From: Candidatus Epulonipiscium sp.
Lineage (GTDB): Bacteria > Bacillota > Clostridia > Lachnospirales > Anaerotignaceae
Assembly: GCA_012519385.1 (NCBI GenBank)
Contig: JAAYQI010000180.1
Location: 1 to 37,157 of the forward strand
DNA: 37,157 nucleotides
Direction of reading: 5' to 3'
Of this stretch, positions 20,642-29,697 are shown in pieces; the stretch's first letter is position 1, and every line of letters begins with the position of its first letter. Made by a program: the position numbers and the translations under genes. The notes beneath the pieces are model-generated. The model saw nothing but the letters and a program-made list of their open reading frames with translations. It had not been told where the DNA came from and did no database searches.

Positions 20642-21994
20642 ATGGAAAGGGTAAATGAGGATAGAGTTATGAGTAATGAGACAAGAAAAGATAGAGACAG
20701 GTTTAAAAGTAAAGTAGGATTTATTCTAGCTTGTATTGGTTCTGCTGTAGGCATGGGTAATATTTGGTTATTTCCTTACCGACTGGGGCAATATGGCGGA
20801 GCTGCATTTTTAATTCCATATTTTTTATTTGTTGGTGTAATCGGATTTTCTGGAGTGGTCGGGGAAATGGCATTTGGTAGAGCCATGGAAACAGGCCCTT
20901 TAGGAGCATTTCGTAAGGCATCGGAAATGAGAGGTGGCCGTTGGGGGGAATGGATTGGAATTATACCCGTAATCGGAGCACTGGGCATTGGTATTGGTTA
21001 TTCTGTGGTAGTTGGATGGATATTGCGGTTTTTGATTGGTTCTATTACAGGTTCGGCAATGAATGCGGATGCAGGAGCGTATTTTGGCGAGATTGCTGGA
21101 ATGTATGGCAGTATAGGATGGCATATTGCTGGTTTATGTATTGTTTTTTTATGCATGACATTTGGAATTGCTGGAGGTATTGAAAAATTAAATAAAGTTC
21201 TGATGCCGGCATTTTATATTTTATTTCTATTGATGGCAATACGTGTTTTTATGTTACCCGATGCCATTAAAGGAGTTAGATATTTATTATATCCTGAGTG
21301 GTCCTATCTGAAAGATCCTAAAACATGGGTATTTGCGTTAGGGCAAGCATTCTTTTCCTTATCTTTAGCGGGTTCTGGTACCATTGTATATGGAAGCTAC
21401 TTAAGTAAAAAAGAAGATGTTGTTGCCTGTGCAAAAAATGTTGCTATGTTTGACACGTTTGCATCTTTGCTTACGGGATTTGTAATTATCCCCGCTGTAT
21501 TTTCCTTTGGGTTAGACCCATCATCAGGGCCTCCGTTGATGTTTATTACAATGCCGATGGTATTTCAAATGATGCCTGCTGGAAGAATATTTGCAATTAT
21601 ATTCTTTTGTGCTGTATTTTTTGCAGCAGTTACATCGCTGGTCAATATTTTTGAAACGCCTATAGAAGCATTGCAGGAAAAATTTGGATTTTCCAGAGTA
21701 AAATCTGTAATCATTATTGCTGTAATTGCCCAACTTGTTGGAATACTAATTGAAAGTGGTGACCGAGTAGGGGTTTGGATGGATGTTGTATCTATTTATA
21801 TTATTCCATTGGGAGCTTTATTGGCAGGAATCATGTTTTTTTGGGTATGTGGTTCCCAATTTGTGAAAGCACAGGTGCAAATGGGCAGAGAAAAATCATT
21901 GGGAGCATGGTTTGAGCCAATGACAAAGTATGTTTTTGTAGGGTTAACGCTGCTTGTCTATGTGATGGGAATTTTCTATGGCGGAATTGGCTGA
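20642..21994 (+). CDS. Neurotransmitter:sodium symporter (SNF) family transporter
   Basis: SKVGFILACIGSAVGMGNIWLFPYRLGQYGGAAFLIPYF signature. Confidence 0.95.
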   Translation: MERVNEDRVMSNETRKDRDRFKSKVGFILACIGSAVGMGNIWLFPYRLGQYGGAAFLIPYFLFVGVIGFSGVVGEMAFGRAMETGPLGAFRKASEMRGGRWGEWIGIIPVIGALGIGIGYSVVVGWILRFLIGSITGSAMNADAGAYFGEIAGMYGSIGWHIAGLCIVFLCMTFGIAGGIEKLNKVLMPAFYILFLLMAIRVFMLPDAIKGVRYLLYPEWSYLKDPKTWVFALGQAFFSLSLAGSGTIVYGSYLSKKEDVVACAKNVAMFDTFASLLTGFVIIPAVFSFGLDPSSGPPLMFITMPMVFQMMPAGRIFAIIFFCAVFFAAVTSLVNIFETPIEALQEKFGFSRVKSVIIIAVIAQLVGILIESGDRVGVWMDVVSIYIIPLGALLAGIMFFWVCGSQFVKAQVQMGREKSLGAWFEPMTKYVFVGLTLLVYVMGIFYGGIG

Positions 21995-22059
21995 TTTTAT
22001 AATATTATTGATAAAAATAGATTCCTTTGAAGGATTCTTAAAGAATTCTTAAAAAGGTC

Positions 22060-22088
22060 TTGATAAATAGCTAGGTTAACGGTATAAT
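22060..22088 (+). promoter_or_regulatory. Sigma-A type promoter
   Basis: TTGATA (22060-22065), 17-bp spacer, TATAAT (22083-22088). Confidence 0.8.
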
Positions 22089-22094
22089 TATCGT

Positions 22095-22291
22095 TAGTGC
22101 CTTAACAGGTAATTTAGCAAATAGTTCACAAAAGAAGTCGAGGGGGGTTTCTGACAAGTATGTGCAGGAATGGAGGCTTCTGATTGTGCATGGATTTACA
22201 ATTAGATATTGACCCCCCACTCTGGTTAATTTATATGAATAGAACTTTTTTAGTCTGAAATCAGGTGGCTTTTTTAAGACACCTTTTTTTA
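22095..22291 (+). ncRNA. Candidate structured RNA (6S-like RNA or cis-leader of putP), ending in an intrinsic terminator
   Basis: Strong promoter just upstream; GAGGGGGGT(140-148)/ACCCCCCACTC(212-222) helix; AGTTC/GAACT helix; long-range GTGCCTTAA(22097-22105)/TTAAGACAC(22274-22282); terminator AGGTGgCTT-tttt-AAGaCACCT + T7. Confidence 0.55.
22263..22290 (+). terminator. Intrinsic terminator of the candidate RNA
   Basis: AGGTG-g-CTT-TTTT-AAG-a-CACCT followed by TTTTTTT. Confidence 0.8.
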
Positions 22292-22373
22292 TTATTCAAA
22301 TTATGCTATGAAACCATACATCATTTGCTGATTGATTAACATTATACTATCAAAACAGGAGGGAAAAAGGGAT

Positions 22374-23855
22374 ATGACTTATATTATTATATTCGCTGTA
22401 TATATCCTACTTATGGTAGCCATTGGAATGTACTTTTCCAATAAAAATGAGAATATGTCTGACTATATTCTGGGAGGACGTTCTCTAAATGTTTGGGTTG
22501 CTTCTTTAAGTGCGCAGGCATCCGATATGAGCGGATGGCTTTTGACTGGCTTACCAGGGCTTGCATATGTATCTGCTGTTGGCTCCCAGGAGGCTATTTG
22601 GACAGCACTTGGACTTGCCATTGGTACATATTTAAACTGGTTGTTTGTAGCAAAACGTTTACGCCAATATACGGAGATTTGTGGAAATGCACTTACAATG
22701 CCAGATTATTTTGAACATCGTTTTATGGATGAAAGTAGAACGCTTAGAATTGTAACGGCATTATTTATACTGGTGTTTTTTCTGGTTTACACTTCCTCTG
22801 CCTTTGTTACGGCTGCAAAGCTATTCCGTACCGTATTTGGGATGAGTTATATGCAAGGACTGCTGTTGGGTGCAGTGATTGTAGTGATTTATACGTGCTT
22901 AGGCGGATTTAAAGCGGTATGCTGGACGGATTTATTCCAAGGAATACTTATGTTTATAGCAATATTGGTAATACCTGTAGTTGCTGCACGTGTGCTGGGC
23001 GGATTCCAGCCTGCACTTGAAACTGCCAGCACCCTTCATCCAGGTTCTTTGGATATTATACCAAATGGAGATAATATTTCTTGGTTTGTTGTAATTACTG
23101 GTTTGGGATGGGGTATTGGTTATTTTGGTCAGCCTCATATTCTGGCAAGGTTTATGGCGATTCGTTCTTCCAAAGAGGTAAGACCTGCAAGAATTATTGC
23201 AATGGTGTGGGTAACTGTTTCCTTGGCCTTTGCTATCTTAGTAGGTATTTTAGGAATTGCTTATTTGAATCCTCCTTTGGCGGCAGGTGAGCATGAAACT
23301 GTATTTATGAGAATGTCATTAGAGTTATTCCATCCGCTGATTGCAGGTGTATTATTATCTGCTATATTAGCTGCAACCATGAGTACAGCGGATTCTCAGC
23401 TATTGGTTACTGCTTCGGCTATTTCTGAAGACGTTTATAAAGCATTTATTAATCCCAAAGCAACCGATAAACAATTAATTACGATTAGTAAGATTACAGT
23501 TATAGTTGTTGCTATTATTGCTGTTATTATTGGTTTAAACCCTGAAAGTAGTATTTTTAAATTAGTAAGCTATGCTTGGGCAGGATTTGGTTCTGCTTTT
23601 GGCCCTACCATTGTATTATCACTTTATTGGAGAAGAATGACAAGAAAGGGAGCTATTGCTGGTGTCATCAGTGGTGGTACGGTATCTATTGTTTGGGGAA
23701 TGTTAAAATCTCTAGGTGGAATTTTCAGCATTTATGAAATTGTACCTGGTGTAATTGTTTCTGTGATTATGATTGTGGTTGTGAGTCTTATGGATGCTCC
23801 TCCAACACGTGAAATGACAGATAAATTTGATTCTTTAAAAAGCTGTAATATATAA
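22374..23855 (+). CDS. putP: Sodium/proline symporter PutP
   Basis: SSS family: NENMSDYILGGRSLNVWVASLSAQASDMSGWLLTGLPG, GFGSAFGPTIVLSLYWRRMTRKGAIAG. ATG at 22374 after GGAGGG; the track start is too long. Confidence 0.95.
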   Translation: MTYIIIFAVYILLMVAIGMYFSNKNENMSDYILGGRSLNVWVASLSAQASDMSGWLLTGLPGLAYVSAVGSQEAIWTALGLAIGTYLNWLFVAKRLRQYTEICGNALTMPDYFEHRFMDESRTLRIVTALFILVFFLVYTSSAFVTAAKLFRTVFGMSYMQGLLLGAVIVVIYTCLGGFKAVCWTDLFQGILMFIAILVIPVVAARVLGGFQPALETASTLHPGSLDIIPNGDNISWFVVITGLGWGIGYFGQPHILARFMAIRSSKEVRPARIIAMVWVTVSLAFAILVGILGIAYLNPPLAAGEHETVFMRMSLELFHPLIAGVLLSAILAATMSTADSQLLVTASAISEDVYKAFINPKATDKQLITISKITVIVVAIIAVIIGLNPESSIFKLVSYAWAGFGSAFGPTIVLSLYWRRMTRKGAIAGVISGGTVSIVWGMLKSLGGIFSIYEIVPGVIVSVIMIVVVSLMDAPPTREMTDKFDSLKSCNI

Positions 23856-23863
23856 TGGATAGT

Positions 23864-23919
23864 AAAATAGTCTTGTATTTTTATAGCAATTTCTTGTTAT
23901 AAAACATCAAGGCTATTTT
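23864..23919 (+). terminator. Terminator-like hairpin after putP
   Basis: AAAATAGTCTTG ... CAAGGCTATTTT. Confidence 0.6.
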
Positions 23920-23950
23920 CATTGGATATGGAATCAAAGGAGGAATCAGT

Positions 23951-24244
23951 ATGATTATAGTAGTTGCAAAAAGCAATGTTTTGCCAGAAAAAAGAGAAGA
24001 ATTTTTGAAATTGGCAAGAGAAATGGAACAAAAAAGCCGTCAGGAAAGCGGATGCATCTCCTATACATTGTATGAAAGCATGGATAATCCCAATCAATTT
24101 TGCTATATTGAGTTATGGAAGGATGCAGGTGCCTTAAAGGCTCATAATAACAGTGCCCATTTTTTATCTTTGGTACCTAAAATGAATCAACTCAAAAAGG
24201 AACCTAGCCATGTGGAGCTATACCATGAGATAACAGAGCTATAA
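23951..24244 (+). CDS. Antibiotic biosynthesis monooxygenase (ABM/YgiN-like) family protein
   Basis: MIIVVAKSNVLPEKREEFLKLAREMEQKSRQESGCISYTLYESMDNPNQFCYIELWKD is typical ABM. Confidence 0.92.
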   Translation: MIIVVAKSNVLPEKREEFLKLAREMEQKSRQESGCISYTLYESMDNPNQFCYIELWKDAGALKAHNNSAHFLSLVPKMNQLKKEPSHVELYHEITEL

Positions 24245-24259
24245 TTTTAATTAAAATAA

Positions 24260-24306
24260 AAGCCGCTGAGATATTTTTTTATAAAACATCTTAGTGGTTT
24301 TTTTAT
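24260..24306 (+). terminator. Intrinsic terminator
   Basis: GCCGCTGAGAT...ATCTTAGTGGT with G-U pairs, followed by T7. Confidence 0.75.
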
Positions 24307-24496
24307 GGAGTGAAAGCTAGAATCCTTTCTGATGAAAGAAGTTTTCCGCTGTTATTAAACCAAATAACAGGAGCAATAAGCTACAGATTTGGATTTGTTT
24401 TAAAATAACATTCTTAATATGGCATTGCATTAATATAATTATTTTAATTACAAATGTAAATGGAAAATTTCTGTATATAGTAAGGAGGAAGTAATA

Positions 24497-24928
24497 ATGT
24501 CTCAGCAAGAAGAAAATAAAACAAACTCTCCAAAGCCTTTTCCTAACGATAATCCCCATGTTTGGAAGTCATTAAAACCATATATGAATGAATATACAAA
24601 GGTGGGATATATTATATTCCACGTTTATTATGAAAATGATGCAGGAGAGAAAATACCCATAGAAAATGCTCAAATTGTAATTGCAAAGGAAATTTATGAT
24701 TCCTATTTTTTTTCAAAGTGTGTAAGAACCAACCATTTGGGAATAACAAATCCTATTGTACTTCCAACATTGTGTACTGATGCATCTGATGTTAGAAAAG
24801 GAAATCAATCCTGTGTCTACAGTGCTATCATCAAAGCACCCAATATGAAGCGACAAGATATTCATGATATCCCTGTTTTTGATGGAGTTACTTCTACAAA
24901 ATCCATACAAATGATACAAAAAAAGTGA
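24497..24928 (+). CDS. Carboxypeptidase-regulatory-like (beta-sandwich) domain protein paired with the downstream peptidoglycan-binding protein
   Basis: GYIIFHVYYENDAGEKIPIENAQIVI...RTNHLGITNPIVLP...IHDIPVFDGVTSTKSIQMI resembles N-terminal domains of clostridial SpoIID-like peptidoglycan-binding proteins. Confidence 0.6.
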   Translation: MSQQEENKTNSPKPFPNDNPHVWKSLKPYMNEYTKVGYIIFHVYYENDAGEKIPIENAQIVIAKEIYDSYFFSKCVRTNHLGITNPIVLPTLCTDASDVRKGNQSCVYSAIIKAPNMKRQDIHDIPVFDGVTSTKSIQMIQKK

Positions 24929-24940
24929 GGTGAAAATAAA

Positions 24941-26329
24941 TTGGTTGTAATCAGCAGGCCGTATGAGCCTTTTATACCCGAATTTATTAAAGTACATCTT
25001 GGGGAGCCAGATGAGCCAGCAGAAGATGTTGTGGTATCATTTACAGATTATATTAAAAATGTTGCCTCTAGCGAGATTTATCCAACGTGGCCAGAAAGTG
25101 CCATTAGGGCTAATATCTATGCTCAAATTACCTTTGCATTAAACCGCATTTATACAGAATGGTATAGAAGCAGAGGATATGACTTTGACATAACAAACTC
25201 TACTCGATTTGATCAGGCATTTGTAAAAGATAGAGAAATTTTTGAAAATATCAGCAAAATTGTGGATGAGATTTTTAATAGTTATGTTGTTAGATGGGGA
25301 CAAATACAGCCTTATTTTACTGCCTATTGCGATGGTAGGGTAACACAATGTGAGGGTCTTCTACAATGGGGAACTGTTCCTTTGGCACAGCAGGGATATG
25401 GTCCTTACGATATTTTGCAATATTATTATGGTGAAGATATTGACATTCTGCGAGATGTTCCTGTAAGGGCAAATTTTGAATCGTACCCGTTATATCCATT
25501 ACGATTAGGAAGTTTTGGCAGAGATGTAAGCATAATACAGAATGAATTAAATAGAATTCGAAAAAATTACCCCTCTATTCCCTTGATAAGCAATGACGAA
25601 GAGGGTGTTTTTGGAGTGGAAACAGAGGCGGCTGTAAGGCGGTTTCAAGAAATATTTAACTTAACACCTGATGGTATTGTAGGAAATGCAACATGGTATA
25701 AAATCAAGCAGGTTTTTAATGCAGTAAAAGGCTTAGGTGAACTGGCTTCAGAAGGAATTGCGCCAGGAGATTTTGATAGTCCTTTTGCGGTAAGCTGGCA
25801 AGAAGGGGATTATGGATTTTGGGTAAGGCTATTACAGTATTACATCAGAGCCTTAGCCTGCCTTTATCCCGATGAAATTCCCAAGATAGAACTTACTGGG
25901 TACTTTGGTCCTGAAACGACGCAGGCAGTTTTGGCAATACAAACAAAATTTGATTTAATACTAGACGGCGTAGTGGGAATACAAACATATGCAGTGCTTG
26001 ACAGAGAATACAGAAACAATTTGAATCGATTACCAGCAGACTGCTTTGGTGTGGAACCTCATTATCCAGGATATCTTTTATCAAGAGGGATGGGGGATAA
26101 AAACGTAATTTTAATGCAGGAATATTTGGAAAGAATTACACAAGCTGACCCATCTTTACCAAGAGTAACCGTGACAGGAATTTTTGATGATGCAATGTTA
26201 GAGGCAGTAAGGGCACTACAAGAAAGACATTTTAATGAAGTGATTGATGTTATTGATCCCAATACATGGCTACTAATTGTACGGTTATATCAAGAATTAG
26301 GAACTCCTCCTCCAGCAGAGGCAACCTAA
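24941..26329 (+). CDS. SpoIID-like domain plus tandem peptidoglycan-binding domains
   Basis: VSFTDYIKNVASSEIYPTWPESAIRANIYAQITFALNRIYTEWYRSRGYDFDITNS is SpoIID-like. PGB_1 repeats GVFGVETEAAVRRFQEIFNLTPDGIVGNATW, GYFGPETTQAVLAIQTKFDLILDGVVGIQTY and a third, weaker one. TTG start after GAGGTG. Confidence 0.85.
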   Translation: MVVISRPYEPFIPEFIKVHLGEPDEPAEDVVVSFTDYIKNVASSEIYPTWPESAIRANIYAQITFALNRIYTEWYRSRGYDFDITNSTRFDQAFVKDREIFENISKIVDEIFNSYVVRWGQIQPYFTAYCDGRVTQCEGLLQWGTVPLAQQGYGPYDILQYYYGEDIDILRDVPVRANFESYPLYPLRLGSFGRDVSIIQNELNRIRKNYPSIPLISNDEEGVFGVETEAAVRRFQEIFNLTPDGIVGNATWYKIKQVFNAVKGLGELASEGIAPGDFDSPFAVSWQEGDYGFWVRLLQYYIRALACLYPDEIPKIELTGYFGPETTQAVLAIQTKFDLILDGVVGIQTYAVLDREYRNNLNRLPADCFGVEPHYPGYLLSRGMGDKNVILMQEYLERITQADPSLPRVTVTGIFDDAMLEAVRALQERHFNEVIDVIDPNTWLLIVRLYQELGTPPPAEAT

Positions 26330-26368
26330 AATGAAACTAAGAATAAGAGAAAAAATAAGTGGAAGGCA

Positions 26369-26409
26369 CCTTTATCTATGGGTATATTTAGGTAATAGGT
26401 GCTTTTTTT
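26369..26409 (+). terminator. Intrinsic terminator
   Basis: AAGGCACCT ... AGGTGCTTTTTTT. Confidence 0.75.
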
Positions 26410-26519
26410 AAAGGGGAAAGACTGATAGAATTGGCTTATGTTGGATTATAAGGTAACATATTTTCCTTTATGCAAGGAATATATTAGAATAGAATACTAT
26501 TAGAATAAGGAGAAGAGAT

Positions 26520-27095
26520 ATGCAATTATTTGGAAAAAAGATTTTTTCTAGAAAAAGGATTTTGTATGCTATAGGAGTTCTTTTACTTGCAGGCATTGCC
26601 GTAACATTTGTTGCACCTGCGGCAAAAACCGTATTTCAAGTACATATTGCCAAGGCAGAACGGAAGTTGCCTATCTATTGTGTAGATACGCCAGAGCCGA
26701 AAGTAGCAATTAGCTTTGATGCAGCATGGGGAGCAGACGACACAGATGAATTATTAAGGATACTAGAGGAAAATGGTGTTAAAACCACTTTTTTTATGTG
26801 TGGATATTGGGTGGATGATTATCCTGAGGAGGTTAAAAAGATTGCAGAAGCAGGCCATGATTTAGGCAATCATTCTGCTACGCATCCTCATATGAGCCAG
26901 CTTTCCAAAGAGCAGATAAAAAAGGAATTGCTAGATACTCATAAAAAGGTATATGACCTTACGGGGTATGAAATGGATTTATTTAGACCGCCTTTTGGCG
27001 AATATGATAATAAGGTGATTGAAACTGCACGGGAAAATAACTATCATATAATTCAATGGGATGTTGATAGTCTAGAAACAAAAATAAACCCTTGA
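26520..27095 (+). pseudogene. Polysaccharide deacetylase (PdaB-like), C-terminus disrupted by the integrated element
   Basis: NodB-fold motifs VAISFDAAWG, GHDLGNHSATHPHMSQL, LFRPPFGEYDN, IIQWDVDSL are present. The protein stops (ETKINP*) just after WDVDSL, where family members continue (e.g. DSxDW...) to the LLH-type motif. Abuts the recombinase gene. Confidence 0.88.
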
Positions 27096-27118
27096 GTTTA
27101 TGCTATTTCCAGACTATC
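27066..27118. other. Putative hybrid attachment site (left att junction)
   Basis: Dyad: GATAGTCTAGAAA...TTTCCAGACTATC (12/13) outer arms; ATAAACCC-TT-GAGTTTAT (7/8) inner arms. Confidence 0.5.
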
Positions 27119-28590
27119 TCGATTACTTGGTCAGATAGAATTACTTTATCTATCATCAGCTTTGCAAGATACTTTTTATCCTCAAACGAAAGGTTGTAAT
27201 AATCAAAATCGGGTAAAAAAGCTTTCTCTTTGTTTGCTTTGATTTCCGCAGAATGCATATTGATTAAGGCTAATTTTTCCTCATCAAGTTCTTTAATTCT
27301 TTTATTGATATAAGCCATGCTTGCCCCAGTGGCATCTTCAAGGCTGCTAATCAGATTATTGATTTTAACATCAATTTCCGCTATTTTCTTATCGTATTCT
27401 AATGTTTTAACCTTTGCTTCCTGAGGCGCAGCAACTGCATACTTTCTCTTTTCTTCAACTCTAGTTAAGATTTCTTTCTCTACGTATTCCTCCACATCTG
27501 CAACTCTATGTGTCTGTTTAAGGTCACACGCCTTATGCAGATACCTTCCACTGCAAGCAAAATACTTTATCTCGCCATCTTTTGTTACACCGTTCCGAAC
27601 AGAAAAAGAATACCCACAGTTTCCGCATTTAACAAAGCCTGTGAGCCAACTATGTTTACCTTTATGCAAGTTTTTAATCTGCTTATTTTCGTTTAATTTT
27701 TGTTGGCAATAAAGAAAAGTATCACTATCAATGATGCCATTATGATTAGCAATAGCAAGTAGGTGGTCTGTAACGTCTGAATATTTTCTTGTGTTTGCAC
27801 TTCTTTTTCCAACCAATACACAAGCCTTTTTGCCATCAAATTCTTCTGGCTCATTTGCTATAATAGCTTTTTTGCTTTTATAGTAATTGTAAATGCTTAT
27901 ATCTGCCTTCACATAGGTAGGGGATTTCAAAAGTGTTGCTAGTTTCACATTATCCCAATTCTTATTTGAAGTAGTTTTTATATTATGCTCAATTAAATAT
28001 CTTTGCACGTCTGCTAGTGATGTATTGGGGGAACTATAAAGCTCAAATATTTTACGCACATTCTCAATATCATCATTTTCTTTGTAGACTGACATTTTTG
28101 TACCGTTTACTACTTGCCTAACGATATCGTAGCCATAGGGTGCAGGGCCACCGCCTAATGCTCCTTTTTTTACCCTCGCATAGTAATTATCTCTTACACG
28201 TTCTGCAATGGTTTCTCTTTCTAACTGAGCAAAAACAATGATAATATAAAGCATAGCTTTACCCATAGGTGAAGAGGTATCAAATTTTTCTGTGGCAGAT
28301 ACGAAAGCTATCTTTTTTTCCTCAAGGGTATTTATAAAGTCGGCAAAGTCTACGATAGATCTGCTGATACGGTCAAGACGATATACAACTACCTTTGACA
28401 CATCCTCTGTTTCCAAATCCTCCATCATTTGTTCAAAAGCAGGGCGGTTTGTATTTTTACCACTATAGCCTTTATCTTGATAAACTTTGAAATCTTCCCC
28501 GTAAATTTCTCTTTTGGCATATTCAATTTGTGTTTCTATGGATATGCTATCTTTTTTATCAATAGATTGACGTGCGTATATGTAAATCAT
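27103..28590 (-). CDS. Large serine recombinase (site-specific integrase)
   Basis: Resolvase domain with catalytic Ser (IYARQSIDKKDSISIETQ), YRLDRISRS, LERETIAERV, recombinase domain, Cys zinc ribbon (CGNCGYSF...C...C), coiled coil. Full length, with SD AAGGAGG. Confidence 0.96.
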   Translation of the reverse strand: MIYIYARQSIDKKDSISIETQIEYAKREIYGEDFKVYQDKGYSGKNTNRPAFEQMMEDLETEDVSKVVVYRLDRISRSIVDFADFINTLEEKKIAFVSATEKFDTSSPMGKAMLYIIIVFAQLERETIAERVRDNYYARVKKGALGGGPAPYGYDIVRQVVNGTKMSVYKENDDIENVRKIFELYSSPNTSLADVQRYLIEHNIKTTSNKNWDNVKLATLLKSPTYVKADISIYNYYKSKKAIIANEPEEFDGKKACVLVGKRSANTRKYSDVTDHLLAIANHNGIIDSDTFLYCQQKLNENKQIKNLHKGKHSWLTGFVKCGNCGYSFSVRNGVTKDGEIKYFACSGRYLHKACDLKQTHRVADVEEYVEKEILTRVEEKRKYAVAAPQEAKVKTLEYDKKIAEIDVKINNLISSLEDATGASMAYINKRIKELDEEKLALINMHSAEIKANKEKAFLPDFDYYNLSFEDKKYLAKLMIDKVILSDQVIEIVWK

Positions 28591-28673
28591 ACAATCCTCC
28601 TTAAACCCTGCTTGCTTGTAGTCCTTCCTGTTGATACAGGAGAGGCTTTTTATTATTTTACCAGGGCGGGTTT

Positions 28674-29000
28674 TTATTTTACTTTCTTCAGATGATTAAT
28701 ATCGTAACTATGCAGCTTGGTAACACCTTCTACAACATCGGTTTTTAGTTTAAGATATTCCACATCATCTTTAATGGCATCCAACTGTTGCAGTTTATCC
28801 GCATTTTGCATATGACCTTCCACAAGCAGCTGAATATTCTTGTTGGTTTCATTTTCGAGGGTCATTTTGATTTCCTTTACTTCCATTTTTAATTCTTTTA
28901 TTTCTTGGGTCAGTCTGGAATCTATGGTATCCATTTTGCCACTTAAAACATCGAACATATCTTTCATAGCGGATAATAATTCTTTTGATTCTTCTGTCAT
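28674..29000 (-). CDS. Small coiled-coil element protein, unknown function
   Basis: 108-aa heptad-rich protein with AATCATGGAGGT SD, directly upstream of the recombinase on the same strand. Confidence 0.75.
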   Translation of the reverse strand: MTEESKELLSAMKDMFDVLSGKMDTIDSRLTQEIKELKMEVKEIKMTLENETNKNIQLLVEGHMQNADKLQQLDAIKDDVEYLKLKTDVVEGVTKLHSYDINHLKKVK

Positions 29001-29090
29001 AATAATACCTCCATGATTTTTCTTTTAGAGATTCATATTTTTAATATATCATAAAAAAACAAGAGGGTAAAGAAAGGTGCACTTAAATAA

Positions 29091-29692
29091 TTATTTTTGT
29101 TGTTGCCAATATGTATCAATAAACGGCTGAAATTGCTTTAGCACAGCTCTTTCCAATGGACTTGTATAAAACGCTCTCCGTTTATATAACTCATGCATGC
29201 GTTTTAATCGTAATTCTGCGGATACACGGGAGATATTGCATAATTTCATAATTTGTTCTACAGTAGTTATCCTTAACTCTTTTAGAACACAGGCAGGTGC
29301 TAAAAGGTCTCTGGCAAAAATATTTGCTTGAAATTCACAAATATCATCTTGATTGTCATACTCGGAGTTTCTGAACTTTATCTCATCCAGTGGATGGTTA
29401 AGAATACCATGGCCTAACTCATGCCCAAGGGTAAAACGCCTTCAACCTATATAATGAATTTTATCATTAATAAAAATATGTTTTTTATCATCAAGTTGAG
29501 TGATAAAACCATCCCCAGATTGAACATCTTCGTTGAATAGTTGTACTAGGCTGCAAGTGGAATATTTGTGCAATGGGAATCCCATTTTTTTGCTACACTT
29601 ACCATATTTATTGGCAAGGCTGTTATTCCGCACTCCAAAATAGTTCTCCAAGACGCATCACGAGCAATTTTATAATGCTCATAATAATTCAT
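29091..29692 (-). pseudogene. ImmA/IrrE-family metallopeptidase pseudogene
   Basis: Start MNYYEHYKIARDASWRTILECGITALP, then a frameshift into GFPLHKYSTCSLVQLFNEDVQSGDGFI...NDKIHYIG, an in-frame TGA, then RRFTLGHELGHGILNHPLDEI (HExxH) to ...FIDTYWQQQK*. Confidence 0.85.
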
Positions 29693-29697
29693 AAAAA

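Noticed and set aside
26430-26519. Possible sporulation sigma (sigma-E/G) promoter upstream of the interrupted deacetylase
   Set aside because: AT-rich sequence gives several weak matches with poor -10 elements; not supportable without expression data.
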